DNA from: Alphaproteobacteria bacterium
GTDB lineage: Bacteria > Pseudomonadota > Alphaproteobacteria > Rhizobiales > JAJFHR01
Reading direction: 5' to 3'
Assembly: GCA_024278055.1 (NCBI GenBank)
Contig: JAJRTY010000040.1
Coordinates: 1-32,242, forward strand
DNA length: 32,242 nt
In this document: one piece after another, positions 24,314 through 32,242 of the stretch
Position numbering within the stretch: the stretch's first letter is position 1
Layout: each line of letters begins with the position of its first letter
The notes under the pieces: model-generated
Seen by the model: the letters and a program-made list of their open reading frames with translations, nothing else
Databases searched by the model: none
Told to the model about the DNA's origin: nothing
Made by a program: the position numbers and the translations under genes

Positions 24314-25260
24314 CTAATCCAACTCTTCTGCCTTTTGCCAGGCAAGGGCGGTGAGGGCGAGGTCTCCCAGGGCGTGGCCGCGGAAGATGAAGGCGCAGCG
24401 GTCAGTGTCGTTTTTGCGACCGGTGAATTGTCCCAAAGCCAGACCTGACAGGTCGCCGGTAACAAGCTCCGGTGCGACCAGCTTGTTGGGCAGGGCTGCT
24501 TCCTGTTCCAGATCATCAATGCAAATCCGGTCAAAGGCTGAAAAGCTGTCTTTGATCCATGGTGCCGACAGATCGGTAACGGTACAAAAAGAGCCGGGCT
24601 TGAGGCAGTTTGCATCGAGAAACGGTGTGAGGTTTGCAGAGTATGTCACTGAAGTTACGATCAAATCAGCATCGCTCATCGCTTCATTTCCCGATGAGAA
24701 AACCGTTGCACCAATGTTCAGGCTGTCGGCATACTGACAAAAGCTGTCAATGGTGGCTGTTCCGCGGCCAAACACCCTGATTTCCTCAAGCTCATACATA
24801 TCGCAAAACGCCTTGAGATGGCTTTTGGCCTGAACGCCGCAGCCGATGAATGCCGCAATAGATGATGATTTTCCGGCCATGTGTTTGGCCGCAACCGCAC
24901 TTAGTCCCGCTGTGCGCACAGCGGTAATCCAGTTAGCGTCCATAATGGCGACCGGCAGCCCGGTTTCACTGTTGAGCACAGTGACCAGACCGTTGATTTG
25001 CGGCAGGCCGGATTTGGGGTTGTCTGGGTTAAGCACCACTGTTTTCACCACCAGCAAAGATGGATCGTCAGCTGCCGCCAATGCCGCCATCATATAGCGC
25101 CCGTCAGGTGGCATAATGACGGCTTTGGGTGCGCTCCATGCTTTTTTTCGGCACTCGCTGCAATGAAACTCTCTATACTCTGTACGACCTCATCGGTTGA
25201 AATATCCAGATTTTCGAGAGCTTCGGCGGATAGGTAGGGAATTTCCAGGTTTGCATTCAT
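24314..25260 (-). pseudogene. Ornithine cyclodeaminase/alanine dehydrogenase-family gene with a -1 frameshift
   Basis: The family (mu-crystallin, ornithine cyclodeaminase, alanine or ketimine dehydrogenase) is about 310-330 residues. Here residues 1-40 (MNANLEIPYLSAEALENLDI and onward) start at ATG 25258-25260 and run to GAA-AAA-AAG at 25141-25149. The rest continues only in the -1 frame, as AWSAPKAVIMPPDGRYMMAA and the remaining 256 residues, totalling about 315. The 0-frame alone stops at 25090 after 56 residues. The main part has the Rossmann loop FIGCGVQAKSHL and the substrate region MDANWITAVRTAG. An NAD(P)-dependent enzyme on imino/amino acids is inferred; exact substrate unknown. The gene lies 31 bases downstream of the PiT gene. 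Confidence 0.8.
25141..25148 (-). other. A-AAA-AAG slippery heptamer at the frame junction
   Basis: Minus-strand GAA-AAA-AAG with seven As (25142-25148). This is the dnaX-type -1 slippery site, placed precisely where a -1 shift restores the full-length protein. A 6-base-pair stem (CCGTCA/TGACGG) begins about 18 bases downstream. Confidence 0.6.
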
Positions 25261-25291
25261 GGTGGAATTTTATAACACCCCCCCGGCTATG

Positions 25292-26815
25292 TCACCGCAT
25301 AAACGACAGAGCAAAGAATATACCCGCTGCCAGCAGCGCCGCCGCTGGTACGGTGACAATCCAGGCGGTGATGATGGTGAGGAAATGTGAACGCCGTACG
25401 AGCTTGCGTTTGCGGATTTCCTCGCCGCTGGGTTTTTCGGCAGGCGTGGGGGCTGGGTAGCGTTTGTGTTCTTTAACGTACCTCTGACGCCGTTTGGAGT
25501 GCGCGGTGTAATATTCGCGGAAAAAGCCTACACCGAATATGGCACCCACAGCGATATGGGTGGAACTTACCGGCAGGCCCAGGCCTGAGGCCATAATCAC
25601 CGTGATGGCAGCCGCCAGTGACACGCAAAATGCCCTGATCGGGTTGAGGCTGGTAATCTGCTCACCAACCATGGCAATCAGGCGCGGGCCGTAAAGAAAA
25701 AGCCCCAAGGATATACCGGCAGCACCAATGACCATCACCCACAGCGGGATATTTACCTTGGCGGCAATGTCGCCGGATTGAACCGAATGGATGATGGCAG
25801 CCAGTGGGCCGACCGCATTGGCCACATCATTGGCACCATGGGCAAACGACAAAAGCGCTGCCGAACAGATAAGCGGGATATGAAACAGCGCCCGCAAGGA
25901 CTGGTTGCGGTTTTCCATGCCTTGTGACTGTCTGGCGATGATGGGTTTTAATGCCATGTAAGAGGCAACAAAGATGCCCACACTAATGAGGACGATCACA
26001 TAGGTATCCGGTGTCCAGATGCGCTTCAGGCCCTTCATGATCAGATAGCCGGAAAACACCGATGTCATCAGGGCGATTAACACCGGCACCCACCGTCTTG
26101 CGGCTTTTATCTTGTCATCCTGATAAATGATATTGGTTTTGATAAGAGCCAGAAACAAAGCGGCAAAAATTCCGCCAAGCACCGGCGATATAACCCAGCT
26201 GGCGGCAATCTTCGACATTGTCGCCCAGTTGACCACGTTAAAGCCAACAGCAGCAATGCCCGCGCCCATGACACCGCCAACAACCGAATGGGTGGTGGAA
26301 ACGGGAGCGCCGACATAAGTGGCAAGATTAACCCACAAGGCGGATGACAAAAGGGCGGCCATCATAGCCCAGACGAATGTATTGCTGTCGGGCATCAAAG
26401 AGGGGTCAATAATGCCTTTGGAGATGGTGGAAATGACATCTCCACCGGCAATCAATGCCCCGGCGCTTTCAAAGACAGCTGCAATTATCAGGGCACCGGT
26501 CAGCGTCAGGGCTTTTGATCCCACAGCCGGTCCGACATTATTGGCAACATCATTGGCACCGATATTGAGTGCCATATAGCCGCCAAGCATACCCGCAACG
26601 ATAATAAAGACAGCGTTGGGCTGGGCGCCGATTTGAATGCTGGCTAAAACCCCGGCGAGCGCCAGGAAAAATATCGCCAGGCCCGGTGCAAACAGGCGCC
26701 TGGCCAGTGTGGTTGAAGCCCCTTCGAGCTTTGCGATGCGATTCAGGTCTTTGTCGAGGGTAAATTTCTGTATGTTTGTGTCTTGATTACGATTTGAATT
26801 CCCGTTGGAAGCCAT
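25292..26815 (-). CDS. pit: PiT-family inorganic phosphate permease
   Basis: A 507-residue inner-membrane phosphate transporter with the duplicated PiT signature GANDVANNVGPAVGS (about residues 86-100) and GANDVANAVGPLAA (about 324-337), plus the companion PVSTTHS and PVSSTHI motifs. It co-transports phosphate (often as metal-phosphate) with protons. A longer than usual hydrophilic N-terminus (about 40 residues) and a basic loop near 435-475 are typical of alphaproteobacterial versions. Upstream is a long AT-rich leader without a visible PhoB box. Confidence 0.92.
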   Translation of the reverse strand: MASNGNSNRNQDTNIQKFTLDKDLNRIAKLEGASTTLARRLFAPGLAIFFLALAGVLASIQIGAQPNAVFIIVAGMLGGYMALNIGANDVANNVGPAVGSKALTLTGALIIAAVFESAGALIAGGDVISTISKGIIDPSLMPDSNTFVWAMMAALLSSALWVNLATYVGAPVSTTHSVVGGVMGAGIAAVGFNVVNWATMSKIAASWVISPVLGGIFAALFLALIKTNIIYQDDKIKAARRWVPVLIALMTSVFSGYLIMKGLKRIWTPDTYVIVLISVGIFVASYMALKPIIARQSQGMENRNQSLRALFHIPLICSAALLSFAHGANDVANAVGPLAAIIHSVQSGDIAAKVNIPLWVMVIGAAGISLGLFLYGPRLIAMVGEQITSLNPIRAFCVSLAAAITVIMASGLGLPVSSTHIAVGAIFGVGFFREYYTAHSKRRQRYVKEHKRYPAPTPAEKPSGEEIRKRKLVRRSHFLTIITAWIVTVPAAALLAAGIFFALSFMR

Positions 26816-26945
26816 TCAAGGTCACCTTTTTGTGTTCTTTTCCATCAATTCGAGCGTCATAGCGTCGGAAGGATGAAAAAAACAAGCCGGAATCTTGTTT
26901 GAGACCAACTATCTGTGGAAGCAATGTTTCACGATTGCGATTGTT

Positions 26946-27539
26946 TCACGAACGTCTTTGCCAAACCAGCAGCTGATTGTTTGCCGGCATGGAAAAATCC
27001 TTGTGTAAAACCAGTCCCTGATTTTGCGCCAGATCATCAATCGCTTCAAAATCGCGAATGCCACTGGCCGGATCTTTGTCCCTGAGCCATTGATCAAAGC
27101 GCTGGTTGCTCGGTGTCGTGAACTCGCCTTTATATTTATAGGGGCCGTACAGACACAAAAACCCGTTGTTTTCAAGTGTTACGCCAACACCGCGAAACAG
27201 GTGTTCGACGTGGGCCCATGACATAATGTGGACGGTGTTGGCGCTGTAGATTGCGTCACAGGCAGGCACGGGCCAGGGGTGAGATGATACATCCAGATCA
27301 ATCGGCTGCCGGATATTATCTGCACCTTCCGCCTCCAGCCGGGCTCGTACATTGTCAAGATTTTCTGCAAGTTCACTGGTCTGCCAGACCAGATGAGACA
27401 GGCGCTGGCCCATATAGACCGAATGCTGGCCGCTGCCACTGCCGATTTCAAGCAGGTGACGGCAGGGTTTTAAAACCTCGCAAAGCCGGTCGCAAATATG
27501 GACTTTATTGTTTTCGGCAGCTTGTGAAAATGTCAGCAT
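26946..27539 (-). CDS. DUF938 SAM-dependent methyltransferase-like protein
   Basis: A 197-residue class I methyltransferase fold. The N-terminus FSQAAENNKVHICDRL is the DUF938 hallmark, followed by the SAM-binding glycine motif LEIGSGSGQHSVYMG (about 30-44), an acidic SAM contact, and YSANTVHIMSW (motif IV region). The substrate of DUF938 proteins is unknown. It lies 15 bases after a small gene on the same strand, probably co-transcribed. Confidence 0.88.
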   Translation of the reverse strand: MLTFSQAAENNKVHICDRLCEVLKPCRHLLEIGSGSGQHSVYMGQRLSHLVWQTSELAENLDNVRARLEAEGADNIRQPIDLDVSSHPWPVPACDAIYSANTVHIMSWAHVEHLFRGVGVTLENNGFLCLYGPYKYKGEFTTPSNQRFDQWLRDKDPASGIRDFEAIDDLAQNQGLVLHKDFSMPANNQLLVWQRRS

Positions 27540-27554
27540 GTGTGATTTATGGCT

Positions 27555-27767
27555 TTAGATTTCACCCTTGACTATGGCTCTTAACCGGGCGCCGCAATTT
27601 TTTACATAGCGATGATACTCGCCAATATCCCATGCAGTGCAATGACCGTCAATGTTGGCAATTTCAGCAGGCGAAAATCCAAGACGCAAGAGAATTCGAA
27701 GTGTTGCTTTTCTTCGGTTGAGCTTATGGTCGCGCAATTGTGCCGGATCAAATCGAAAATCAGTCAT
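27555..27767 (-). CDS. Small basic protein, helix-turn-helix-like, unknown function
   Basis: A 70-residue protein from ATG 27765-27767 (MTDFRFDPAQLRDHKLNRRK). Residues about 21-40 (ATLRILLRLGFSPAEIANID) look like a helix-turn-helix pair. It precedes the DUF938 gene on the same strand and is divergent from the CoA-transferase. The ribosome binding site is weak; a longer frame to 27860 overlaps the divergent CoA-transferase start and is less likely. Confidence 0.5.
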   Translation of the reverse strand: MTDFRFDPAQLRDHKLNRRKATLRILLRLGFSPAEIANIDGHCTAWDIGEYHRYVKNCGARLRAIVKGEI

Positions 27768-27843
27768 TCGTGGCGTGCCTTGCTTTGATGAGTTGTGTTC
27801 TGGAGCTTGGCGAATACCCTGACATGATGATAGAGATAAGCCC

Positions 27844-28674
27844 ATGATAAATTGTTCCATAAATGATCTGGTAAATCAGATTGATGATGGCTCGCTGATA
27901 GCCCTGCCGGCCGAATACAGCTTCGTGCCGATGGATGTGGTCCGTGGCCTGATTGCCACGCGAGCCAAAGACCTGCACCTGTTATGTGTGCCCATTGGCG
28001 GATTGGCCACCGACATGTTGATCGGGGCACGGTGTATCGCAACACTGGAAGCTGCAGCCGTTAGTCTGGGGGAGGCAGGTGCTGCTCCCCGGTTTAGCGA
28101 AGCGGTCGTCAACGGTGATATCAACTTGCTGGATGCAACCTGTCCGGTCATTCATTCAAGCTTGCAGGCGTCCGAAAAAGGCGTGCCGTTCATGCCGCTG
28201 GGTGGTGTGATAGGGTCTGATCTTGTGGCACACAGAAAAGACTGGCAGGTCATTGATGATCCCCTTGGCAAAGGCAACGGACGCATATTGCTTCTGCCTG
28301 CTATTAAACCCGACTTTGCCTTGTTTCATGCGCCACTGGCAGACCGCGACGGTAATGTCTGGGTCGGCAAGAGACGAGAACTTTTCACCATGTCCCATGC
28401 CTCTGCCAACTCGCTTGTTACCGTAGAGCACATTCGCGACGAGTGCCTGCTTGATGATGATCTCTATGCCGCGGGCACGATACCGTCCATGTACATCACA
28501 GCTATGGCACAAGCCAAAAATGGGGCATGGCCTTTGGGGCTTGCCGGTTCTTACCCACGCGACAATGCAGCGATTGGCGAATATGCCAGGGCTGCAAAAA
28601 CGCAAACCGGGTTTGATGAATGGATACAGGCGCACCTGGCCGATAAACTTAAATATGATATGGAGCAGGCGTGA
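27844..28674 (+). CDS. CoA-transferase family I, alpha subunit
   Basis: A 276-residue subunit of the glutaconate/3-oxoacid CoA-transferase type. The glycine-rich segment LHLLCVPIGGLATDMLIGA and the C-terminal GNVWVGKRRELFTMSHAS correspond to the family core. It would form a heterodimer or heterotetramer with the product of the overlapping next gene and move CoA between carboxylic acids. The substrate cannot be told. Confidence 0.85.
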   Translation: MINCSINDLVNQIDDGSLIALPAEYSFVPMDVVRGLIATRAKDLHLLCVPIGGLATDMLIGARCIATLEAAAVSLGEAGAAPRFSEAVVNGDINLLDATCPVIHSSLQASEKGVPFMPLGGVIGSDLVAHRKDWQVIDDPLGKGNGRILLLPAIKPDFALFHAPLADRDGNVWVGKRRELFTMSHASANSLVTVEHIRDECLLDDDLYAAGTIPSMYITAMAQAKNGAWPLGLAGSYPRDNAAIGEYARAAKTQTGFDEWIQAHLADKLKYDMEQA

Positions 28675-29423
28675 AGGTTGGAAAAACATCTCGCGAGGAG
28701 TTTTTGATTTGCGCAATTTCCAGATTGTTGTGCATACCCGCCATTCGCCATGTTGCCGTGGGGGCTGCCTCGCCCATTCCCGGTGCCGCCGCTTTGCTGG
28801 CTCAGGCAACGGATAATCCACAGCTCAGAGTGTCAATAATTCATGGTGATACCAACAACCCTTTTACCGATGGTGGCCGGGAATTATTTGATTGCGCCGG
28901 GCAGGGCAGAATTGATGCATTCTTCCTTGGTGGTGTGCAGATTGACGGTGCTGCCAATATCAATCTGGTCGGACTGGGAAAATACCCTCAAACGACCCGG
29001 CGTTTTCCCGGGTCATTCGGCTCGGCCTACATGTATTTTACCGTACCCAATGTATTCCTGTTTGCGCACGAACATTCTGCCCGCGTACTTGTGCCGCGTG
29101 TGGATTTCATATCTGCGCCAGGCTCCAGTCCAGATGATGTGGCAAGAAAAGGCGGGCCAAAATACCTGATAAGCAATCTGGCCATCATGGAGTTCGACCA
29201 GACAAAAAAACTGTTCCGGTTAATATCCGTGACCCCGGGATACAGTGTGGACGAGGTGGTGGAAAATACCGGGTTTGAAATCGAAATTGCGCCCGATGTT
29301 TCAACTACCGGTGAACCGGAAGTTGAACAGCTGGAACTGCTCAAACGCAAAGTCGCCCCATCACTGGCCCGAACCTATCCAGATTTTACTGCACGGGTGT
29401 TTGATGTTCGGGTGCAGGCCTAA
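28671..29423 (+). CDS. CoA-transferase family I, beta subunit
   Basis: A 250-residue partner of the preceding subunit, starting at GTG in a GTGA overlap with its stop. The core GGVQIDGAANINLVGLG and the following RFPGSFGSAY resemble the beta-subunit region of glutaconate-type CoA-transferases; these normally carry the catalytic Glu, but that residue is not obvious to me here. It ends with a 3-base convergent overlap with the carboxymuconolactone decarboxylase-family gene. Confidence 0.82.
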   Translation: MKVGKTSREEFLICAISRLLCIPAIRHVAVGAASPIPGAAALLAQATDNPQLRVSIIHGDTNNPFTDGGRELFDCAGQGRIDAFFLGGVQIDGAANINLVGLGKYPQTTRRFPGSFGSAYMYFTVPNVFLFAHEHSARVLVPRVDFISAPGSSPDDVARKGGPKYLISNLAIMEFDQTKKLFRLISVTPGYSVDEVVENTGFEIEIAPDVSTTGEPEVEQLELLKRKVAPSLARTYPDFTARVFDVRVQA

Positions 29424-29806
29424 TCTTCCTTGGCGTCCATTTCAGCCAGAACCTTCTTGGCAATGCGGAACGATGATACCCCGGCAGGAATGCCGCAATA
29501 AACCGCGATCTGCATCAATGTGGCGCGCAACTCTTCTCTGGTAACGCCGTTTTTAAACGATCCACGAAAATGCAGCTCAAATTCTTCCATACGCCCCAAT
29601 GCGGCTGTCATGCCGAGATTGAGCAAACTGCGGTCACGGCGGCTGAGGTCTTCATTCCCCCAGATTTCGCCCCAGCAACACTCGGTTACATATTCCTGAA
29701 ACCCGCGCGAAAAATCATCGGCATTTTCCAGTGTCTTTTTAACGTACTCAGCACCCAGTACATCGCTGCGCGCTGCCAGGCCTTTGTCAAAACGTTCTTT
29801 GTCCAT
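29420..29806 (-). CDS. Carboxymuconolactone decarboxylase-family protein
   Basis: A 128-residue AhpD/PcaC-fold protein. The signature is SRRDRSLLNLGMTAALGR followed by ELHFRGSFKNGVTREELRATLMQIAVYCGIPAG, close to gamma-carboxymuconolactone decarboxylase (PcaC), including the H-x-R-x-A-like FELHFRGS site. No CXXC pair is present, so it is not an AhpD peroxidase. The start ATG (29804-29806) follows GGAGGT. PcaC acts in protocatechuate degradation, but no other pca genes are here. Confidence 0.82.
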   Translation of the reverse strand: MDKERFDKGLAARSDVLGAEYVKKTLENADDFSRGFQEYVTECCWGEIWGNEDLSRRDRSLLNLGMTAALGRMEEFELHFRGSFKNGVTREELRATLMQIAVYCGIPAGVSSFRIAKKVLAEMDAKED

Positions 29807-29829
29807 ATTCGATACCTCCATTAGTCAAT

Positions 29830-29862
29830 AAAAAAGGGACGGAAGCACCTTGCATCCATCCC
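29830..29862 (-). terminator. Intrinsic terminator of the DUF1508 gene
   Basis: On the minus strand GGGATGGATGC-AAGGT-GCTTCCGTCCC (one G-T, one mismatch) is followed by six Ts; it lies 27 bases beyond the DUF1508 stop. Confidence 0.8.
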
Positions 29863-29888
29863 CAGATTTAATAGCGAAAAACAATCGC

Positions 29889-30224
29889 CTAAGCTACATA
29901 TCCATTACGTTCAGCATTGGATACGCTGGCTTTTTTCGATTTATAGCTTTCGCTTGATGCGCCGACGATTTCCTTGTTCTTGGCCCGTCTGCGCCAGCGG
30001 TGCTCACCGCGTTTGTCTTTGTAAAATTCCCAGCTGTCGTCTTTTCCCAGGCCCTTGGGATTGCCATTGCGCCCGTGACGATCGGCATTGGCGTTACAGG
30101 AAGATCTTCCGACGTATCCTTAGGTTGACGCGCCTACGATATTTCCGTTTGGTGAGCGTCGCCGCCAACGGAACTCACCGCGTTTATCTTTGTACACTTC
30201 CCATTTATCGTCTTCACCAGCCAT
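29889..30224 (-). pseudogene. YegP-like DUF1508 protein gene interrupted by in-frame TAA
   Basis: From ATG 30222-30224 (AAAGGAGGAAACAC upstream) the frame reads MAGEDDKWEVYKDKRGEFRW and on to NGNIVGAST, then a TAA (30120-30122, codon 35). It then continues in the same frame as GYVGRSSCNANADRHGRNGN, followed by a second repeat SWEFYKDKRGEHRWRRRAKN, and ends at TAG 29889. The full 111 residues would be the usual two-repeat DUF1508 (YegP) protein of unknown function. Each repeat has a W-E-x-Y-K-D-K-x-G-E-x-R-W pattern. The nonsense codon leaves only one 34-residue repeat. Confidence 0.8.
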
Positions 30225-30452
30225 GTGTTTCCTCCTTTAACACTATAGAATTTCAAAATTAGCCCCGCGAGCCGAAACTTATTTGAATCATCTATCCGTT
30301 AGCACGTCGAGCACTGCGGGGCAATCTTGGGCACGGGAAAAAGTAGGAATTACCCGAATGGATAACAAAAAGTCTCCCTTAAACTCTGAATATAGCTTAT
30401 GAAAGATTTCATATGTGTAATGCTTTAAAACCAGAACAGAAAACCGAATATT

Positions 30453-31541
30453 ATGAAAATCAATGCGGACTTCTCTATTGCCGTCATGGCGGGTGATGGT
30501 GTCGGCCAGGAATTGATGCCCTCCTGTCTCGATATCCTAGACAAGGTAGCTAAAAAAACCGGTGGGTTTAGCCTGAGCCTTAAAGAGGCACCAGCGGGTG
30601 CTGCAATCTATCTCGATAGTGGCAATGCCTATCCCGAGGCATCAAAAGAAATTGCCCGTAACGCCGATGCCATTTTACTCGGTGCTATGGGTCTGCCTCA
30701 TGTGCGCTATGACGATGGCACCGAGATCACGCCCCAGCTCGATTTGCGTTTTGATCTTGATCTTTATGCCGGTGTGCGTCCGGTAAGAGCCGTGCCCGGT
30801 GTCCCCCTGCCCCTGTCGGATCCGCGTGCTCAGGCTATGGATTTTGTTCTCATTCGCGAATCCACCGAAGGTCTGTTTGCTTCTCACGGCAAGGGCACAG
30901 TTGAAAACGACAGTATTGCCACCGACACGCTGGTGATTACCCGCAAGGTGTGTGAAAAACTGTTTGATTTTTCCTTCAAGCTTGCCCAACAGCGCAAAGG
31001 CGAGGGCTCAAAGGGCGATTTGATTTGTGTCGACAAGGCCAATATCTTTTCGTCCTACGCTTTTTTTCGAAAAATCTTTAACGAGAAGGCGACCGGGTTT
31101 GATGATATTTCAACACGGTGTGCTTACGTTGATGCCATGGCGATGAATATGCTGCGCTGCCCGTGGGATTTTGATGTCATGGTGATGGAGAACATGTTTG
31201 GCGATATTCTTTCAGACCTCGGTGCCGGGCTTATGGGCGGTCTGGGTTTTGCTCCTTCTGCCGATATTGGTGCGCACCACGGCGTGTTCCAGCCCTGTCA
31301 TGGTTCAGCTCCTGATATTGCCGGGGAGGGGGTTGTTAATCCCACCGCCATGATATTGTCAGCTGCCATGATGCTGGACTGGCTCGGCGAAAAACATGAC
31401 GTGCCGGCAGCAGGACAAGGCGGTGCCCTGTTGCGTAAAGCCGTTGATGAAGCTTTTGGTGCCGGTGATCTGATAACAATAGAACTTGGTGGCAAAGCCC
31501 GCATGAAAGATGTATTTGATGCGGTAAGTGCGCAGATTTAA
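30453..31541 (+). CDS. Isocitrate/isopropylmalate dehydrogenase-family enzyme
   Basis: A 362-residue NAD(P)- and Mg-dependent beta-decarboxylating dehydrogenase. The N-terminal AVMAGDGVGQELM, the substrate segment LRFDLDLYAGVRPVRAVPG, the RESTEGLFASHG motif and MVMENMFGDILSDLGAGLMGG near residues 245-265 define the family. LeuB, tartrate dehydrogenase and homoisocitrate dehydrogenase are all in it; I cannot decide among them, although the neighbouring CoA-transferase favours a catabolic role over leucine synthesis. The start ATG at 30453 lacks a strong ribosome binding site; upstream is a 230-base AT-rich gap with an ATGAAAGATTTCAT palindrome at 30399-30412. Confidence 0.85.
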   Translation: MKINADFSIAVMAGDGVGQELMPSCLDILDKVAKKTGGFSLSLKEAPAGAAIYLDSGNAYPEASKEIARNADAILLGAMGLPHVRYDDGTEITPQLDLRFDLDLYAGVRPVRAVPGVPLPLSDPRAQAMDFVLIRESTEGLFASHGKGTVENDSIATDTLVITRKVCEKLFDFSFKLAQQRKGEGSKGDLICVDKANIFSSYAFFRKIFNEKATGFDDISTRCAYVDAMAMNMLRCPWDFDVMVMENMFGDILSDLGAGLMGGLGFAPSADIGAHHGVFQPCHGSAPDIAGEGVVNPTAMILSAAMMLDWLGEKHDVPAAGQGGALLRKAVDEAFGAGDLITIELGGKARMKDVFDAVSAQI

Positions 31542-31558
31542 CCTGAGGAATAATAATA

Positions 31559-32242
31559 ATGACTAACAGGCAAGGCGCTTTAAATGATCTGAAAATCATT
31601 GATCTGACCCGTGTGCTGGGCGGGCCGTATTGCACCCAGATACTTGGCGATAATGGTGCCGAGATTATCAAGATAGAACCCCCCCAGGGCGATGAGACCC
31701 GCAACTGGGGCCCGCCTTTTCGCGACGGTGAAGCCGCGTATTTTATGGGCGTTAATCGCAACAAAAAATCAATTGCCCTTGATTTGCGCTCTGAAGGTGG
31801 CAGGCAAGTATTGTTGCGCCTTCTCGAAGATGCCGACATTTTAATTGAAAACTATAAAACCGGTTCCATGGAGCGCTGGGGGCTGGGCTATGAAGAGGTG
31901 TTGAAGGACCGGTTTCCCAAATTAATTCATTTGCGAGTGTCAGGCTATGGTGCCGATGGTCCATACGGTGGCCTGCCGGGATATGATGGTATCGTTCAAG
32001 CTGTTGCCGGTATGATGAGTGTTAATGGTGACCCGCAATCCGGTCCTATGCGCATCGGCGTGCCGCTGGTTGATCTGGGTACCGGCCTGTTTTCAGCCAT
32101 CGCCCTGCTGTCGGCCATTCACGAACGTCACAAATCCGGCCTGGGGCAATATATTGACATGGCGCTTTATGATTGCGCAGTGGCTTTCATGCACCCCCAT
32201 ATTGCCAACAATGCCATATCAGATGAAATTCCCGGCCTTACC
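31559..32242 (+). CDS. CaiB/BaiF (family III) CoA-transferase, 5' part, cut by window end
   Basis: A frame open from ATG 31559 to the last base (228 codons), with TGAGG before it. It opens with DLKIIDLTRVLGGPYCTQIL, then IIKIEPPQGDETRNWGPP, NRNKKSIALDL and LIENYKTGSMERWGLGYE. These are classic family III CoA-transferase motifs; the GADGPYGGLPGYDGIVQAVAG segment follows, and an aspartate in VPLVDLGTG is the likely catalytic one. It follows the dehydrogenase by 17 bases, so they are co-transcribed. Full length should be near 390-400 residues. Confidence 0.9.
   Translation, partial: MTNRQGALNDLKIIDLTRVLGGPYCTQILGDNGAEIIKIEPPQGDETRNWGPPFRDGEAAYFMGVNRNKKSIALDLRSEGGRQVLLRLLEDADILIENYKTGSMERWGLGYEEVLKDRFPKLIHLRVSGYGADGPYGGLPGYDGIVQAVAGMMSVNGDPQSGPMRIGVPLVDLGTGLFSAIALLSAIHERHKSGLGQYIDMALYDCAVAFMHPHIANNAISDEIPGLT

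Noticed and set aside
1-32242. CRISPR array or tandem repeats
   Set aside because: No regularly spaced direct repeats were seen on reading; only isolated palindromes and the repeated DUF1508 units.

Overview
The window reads as an alphaproteobacterial chromosome segment, probably from a marine or soil member of moderate GC. The pointers are a four-gene Aap/Bzt-type amino-acid ABC transporter, a small DUF1127 protein, a single-domain PilZ protein and a dimethylglycine/sarcosine dehydrogenase-like flavoprotein. No replication origin or rRNA is present, so the species cannot be named.

Region 1 (1 to about 8900) is an integrated mobile island. From right to left it holds a 3' tRNA-Arg(TCT)-like remnant (8850-8896, an attachment-site scar), a tyrosine recombinase, an AlpA-type regulator that overlaps a large AEP primase/SF3 helicase, and cargo. 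The int-alpA-primase core in one orientation, with no phage structural genes visible, resembles P4-like satellites and Gram-negative phage-inducible islands. The cargo is a PD-(D/E)XK-like nuclease, two overlapping membrane-protein genes, a short single-pass membrane protein and an ImmA/IrrE metallopeptidase fused to a macro domain. This is the best candidate here for an undescribed, possibly antiphage, system. An IS481-family transposase runs off the left edge.

Region 2 (8905-17664) is housekeeping: an EamA exporter, a DUF1127 protein with a clear terminator, a PilZ protein, cystathionine beta-lyase, and aapJ-aapQ-aapM-aapP. A terminator-like hairpin separates aapJ from the permease genes.

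Region 3 (17143-20305, minus strand) is a sulfur/amino-acid operon: cysteine synthase-like, AlaX Ala-tRNA editing protein, 3-mercaptopyruvate sulfurtransferase, GNAT acetyltransferase.

Region 4 (20599-26815) holds a dimethylglycine dehydrogenase-like gene split by an in-frame TAG, a ParD/ParE module followed by a HEPN-like protein, an ornithine cyclodeaminase-family gene broken by a -1 frameshift exactly at an A-AAA-AAG slippery site, and a PiT phosphate permease.

Region 5 (26946-32242) holds a DUF938 methyltransferase with a small upstream gene, a two-subunit CoA-transferase, a carboxymuconolactone decarboxylase-family protein, a YegP-like DUF1508 gene interrupted by an in-frame TAA, an isocitrate/isopropylmalate dehydrogenase-family enzyme, and the start of a CaiB/BaiF CoA-transferase. 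The last cluster looks catabolic with an unknown acid substrate.

Three otherwise well-preserved core genes are each broken by a single change within about 9.4 kb. This could mean recent decay, recoding, or base/assembly error.
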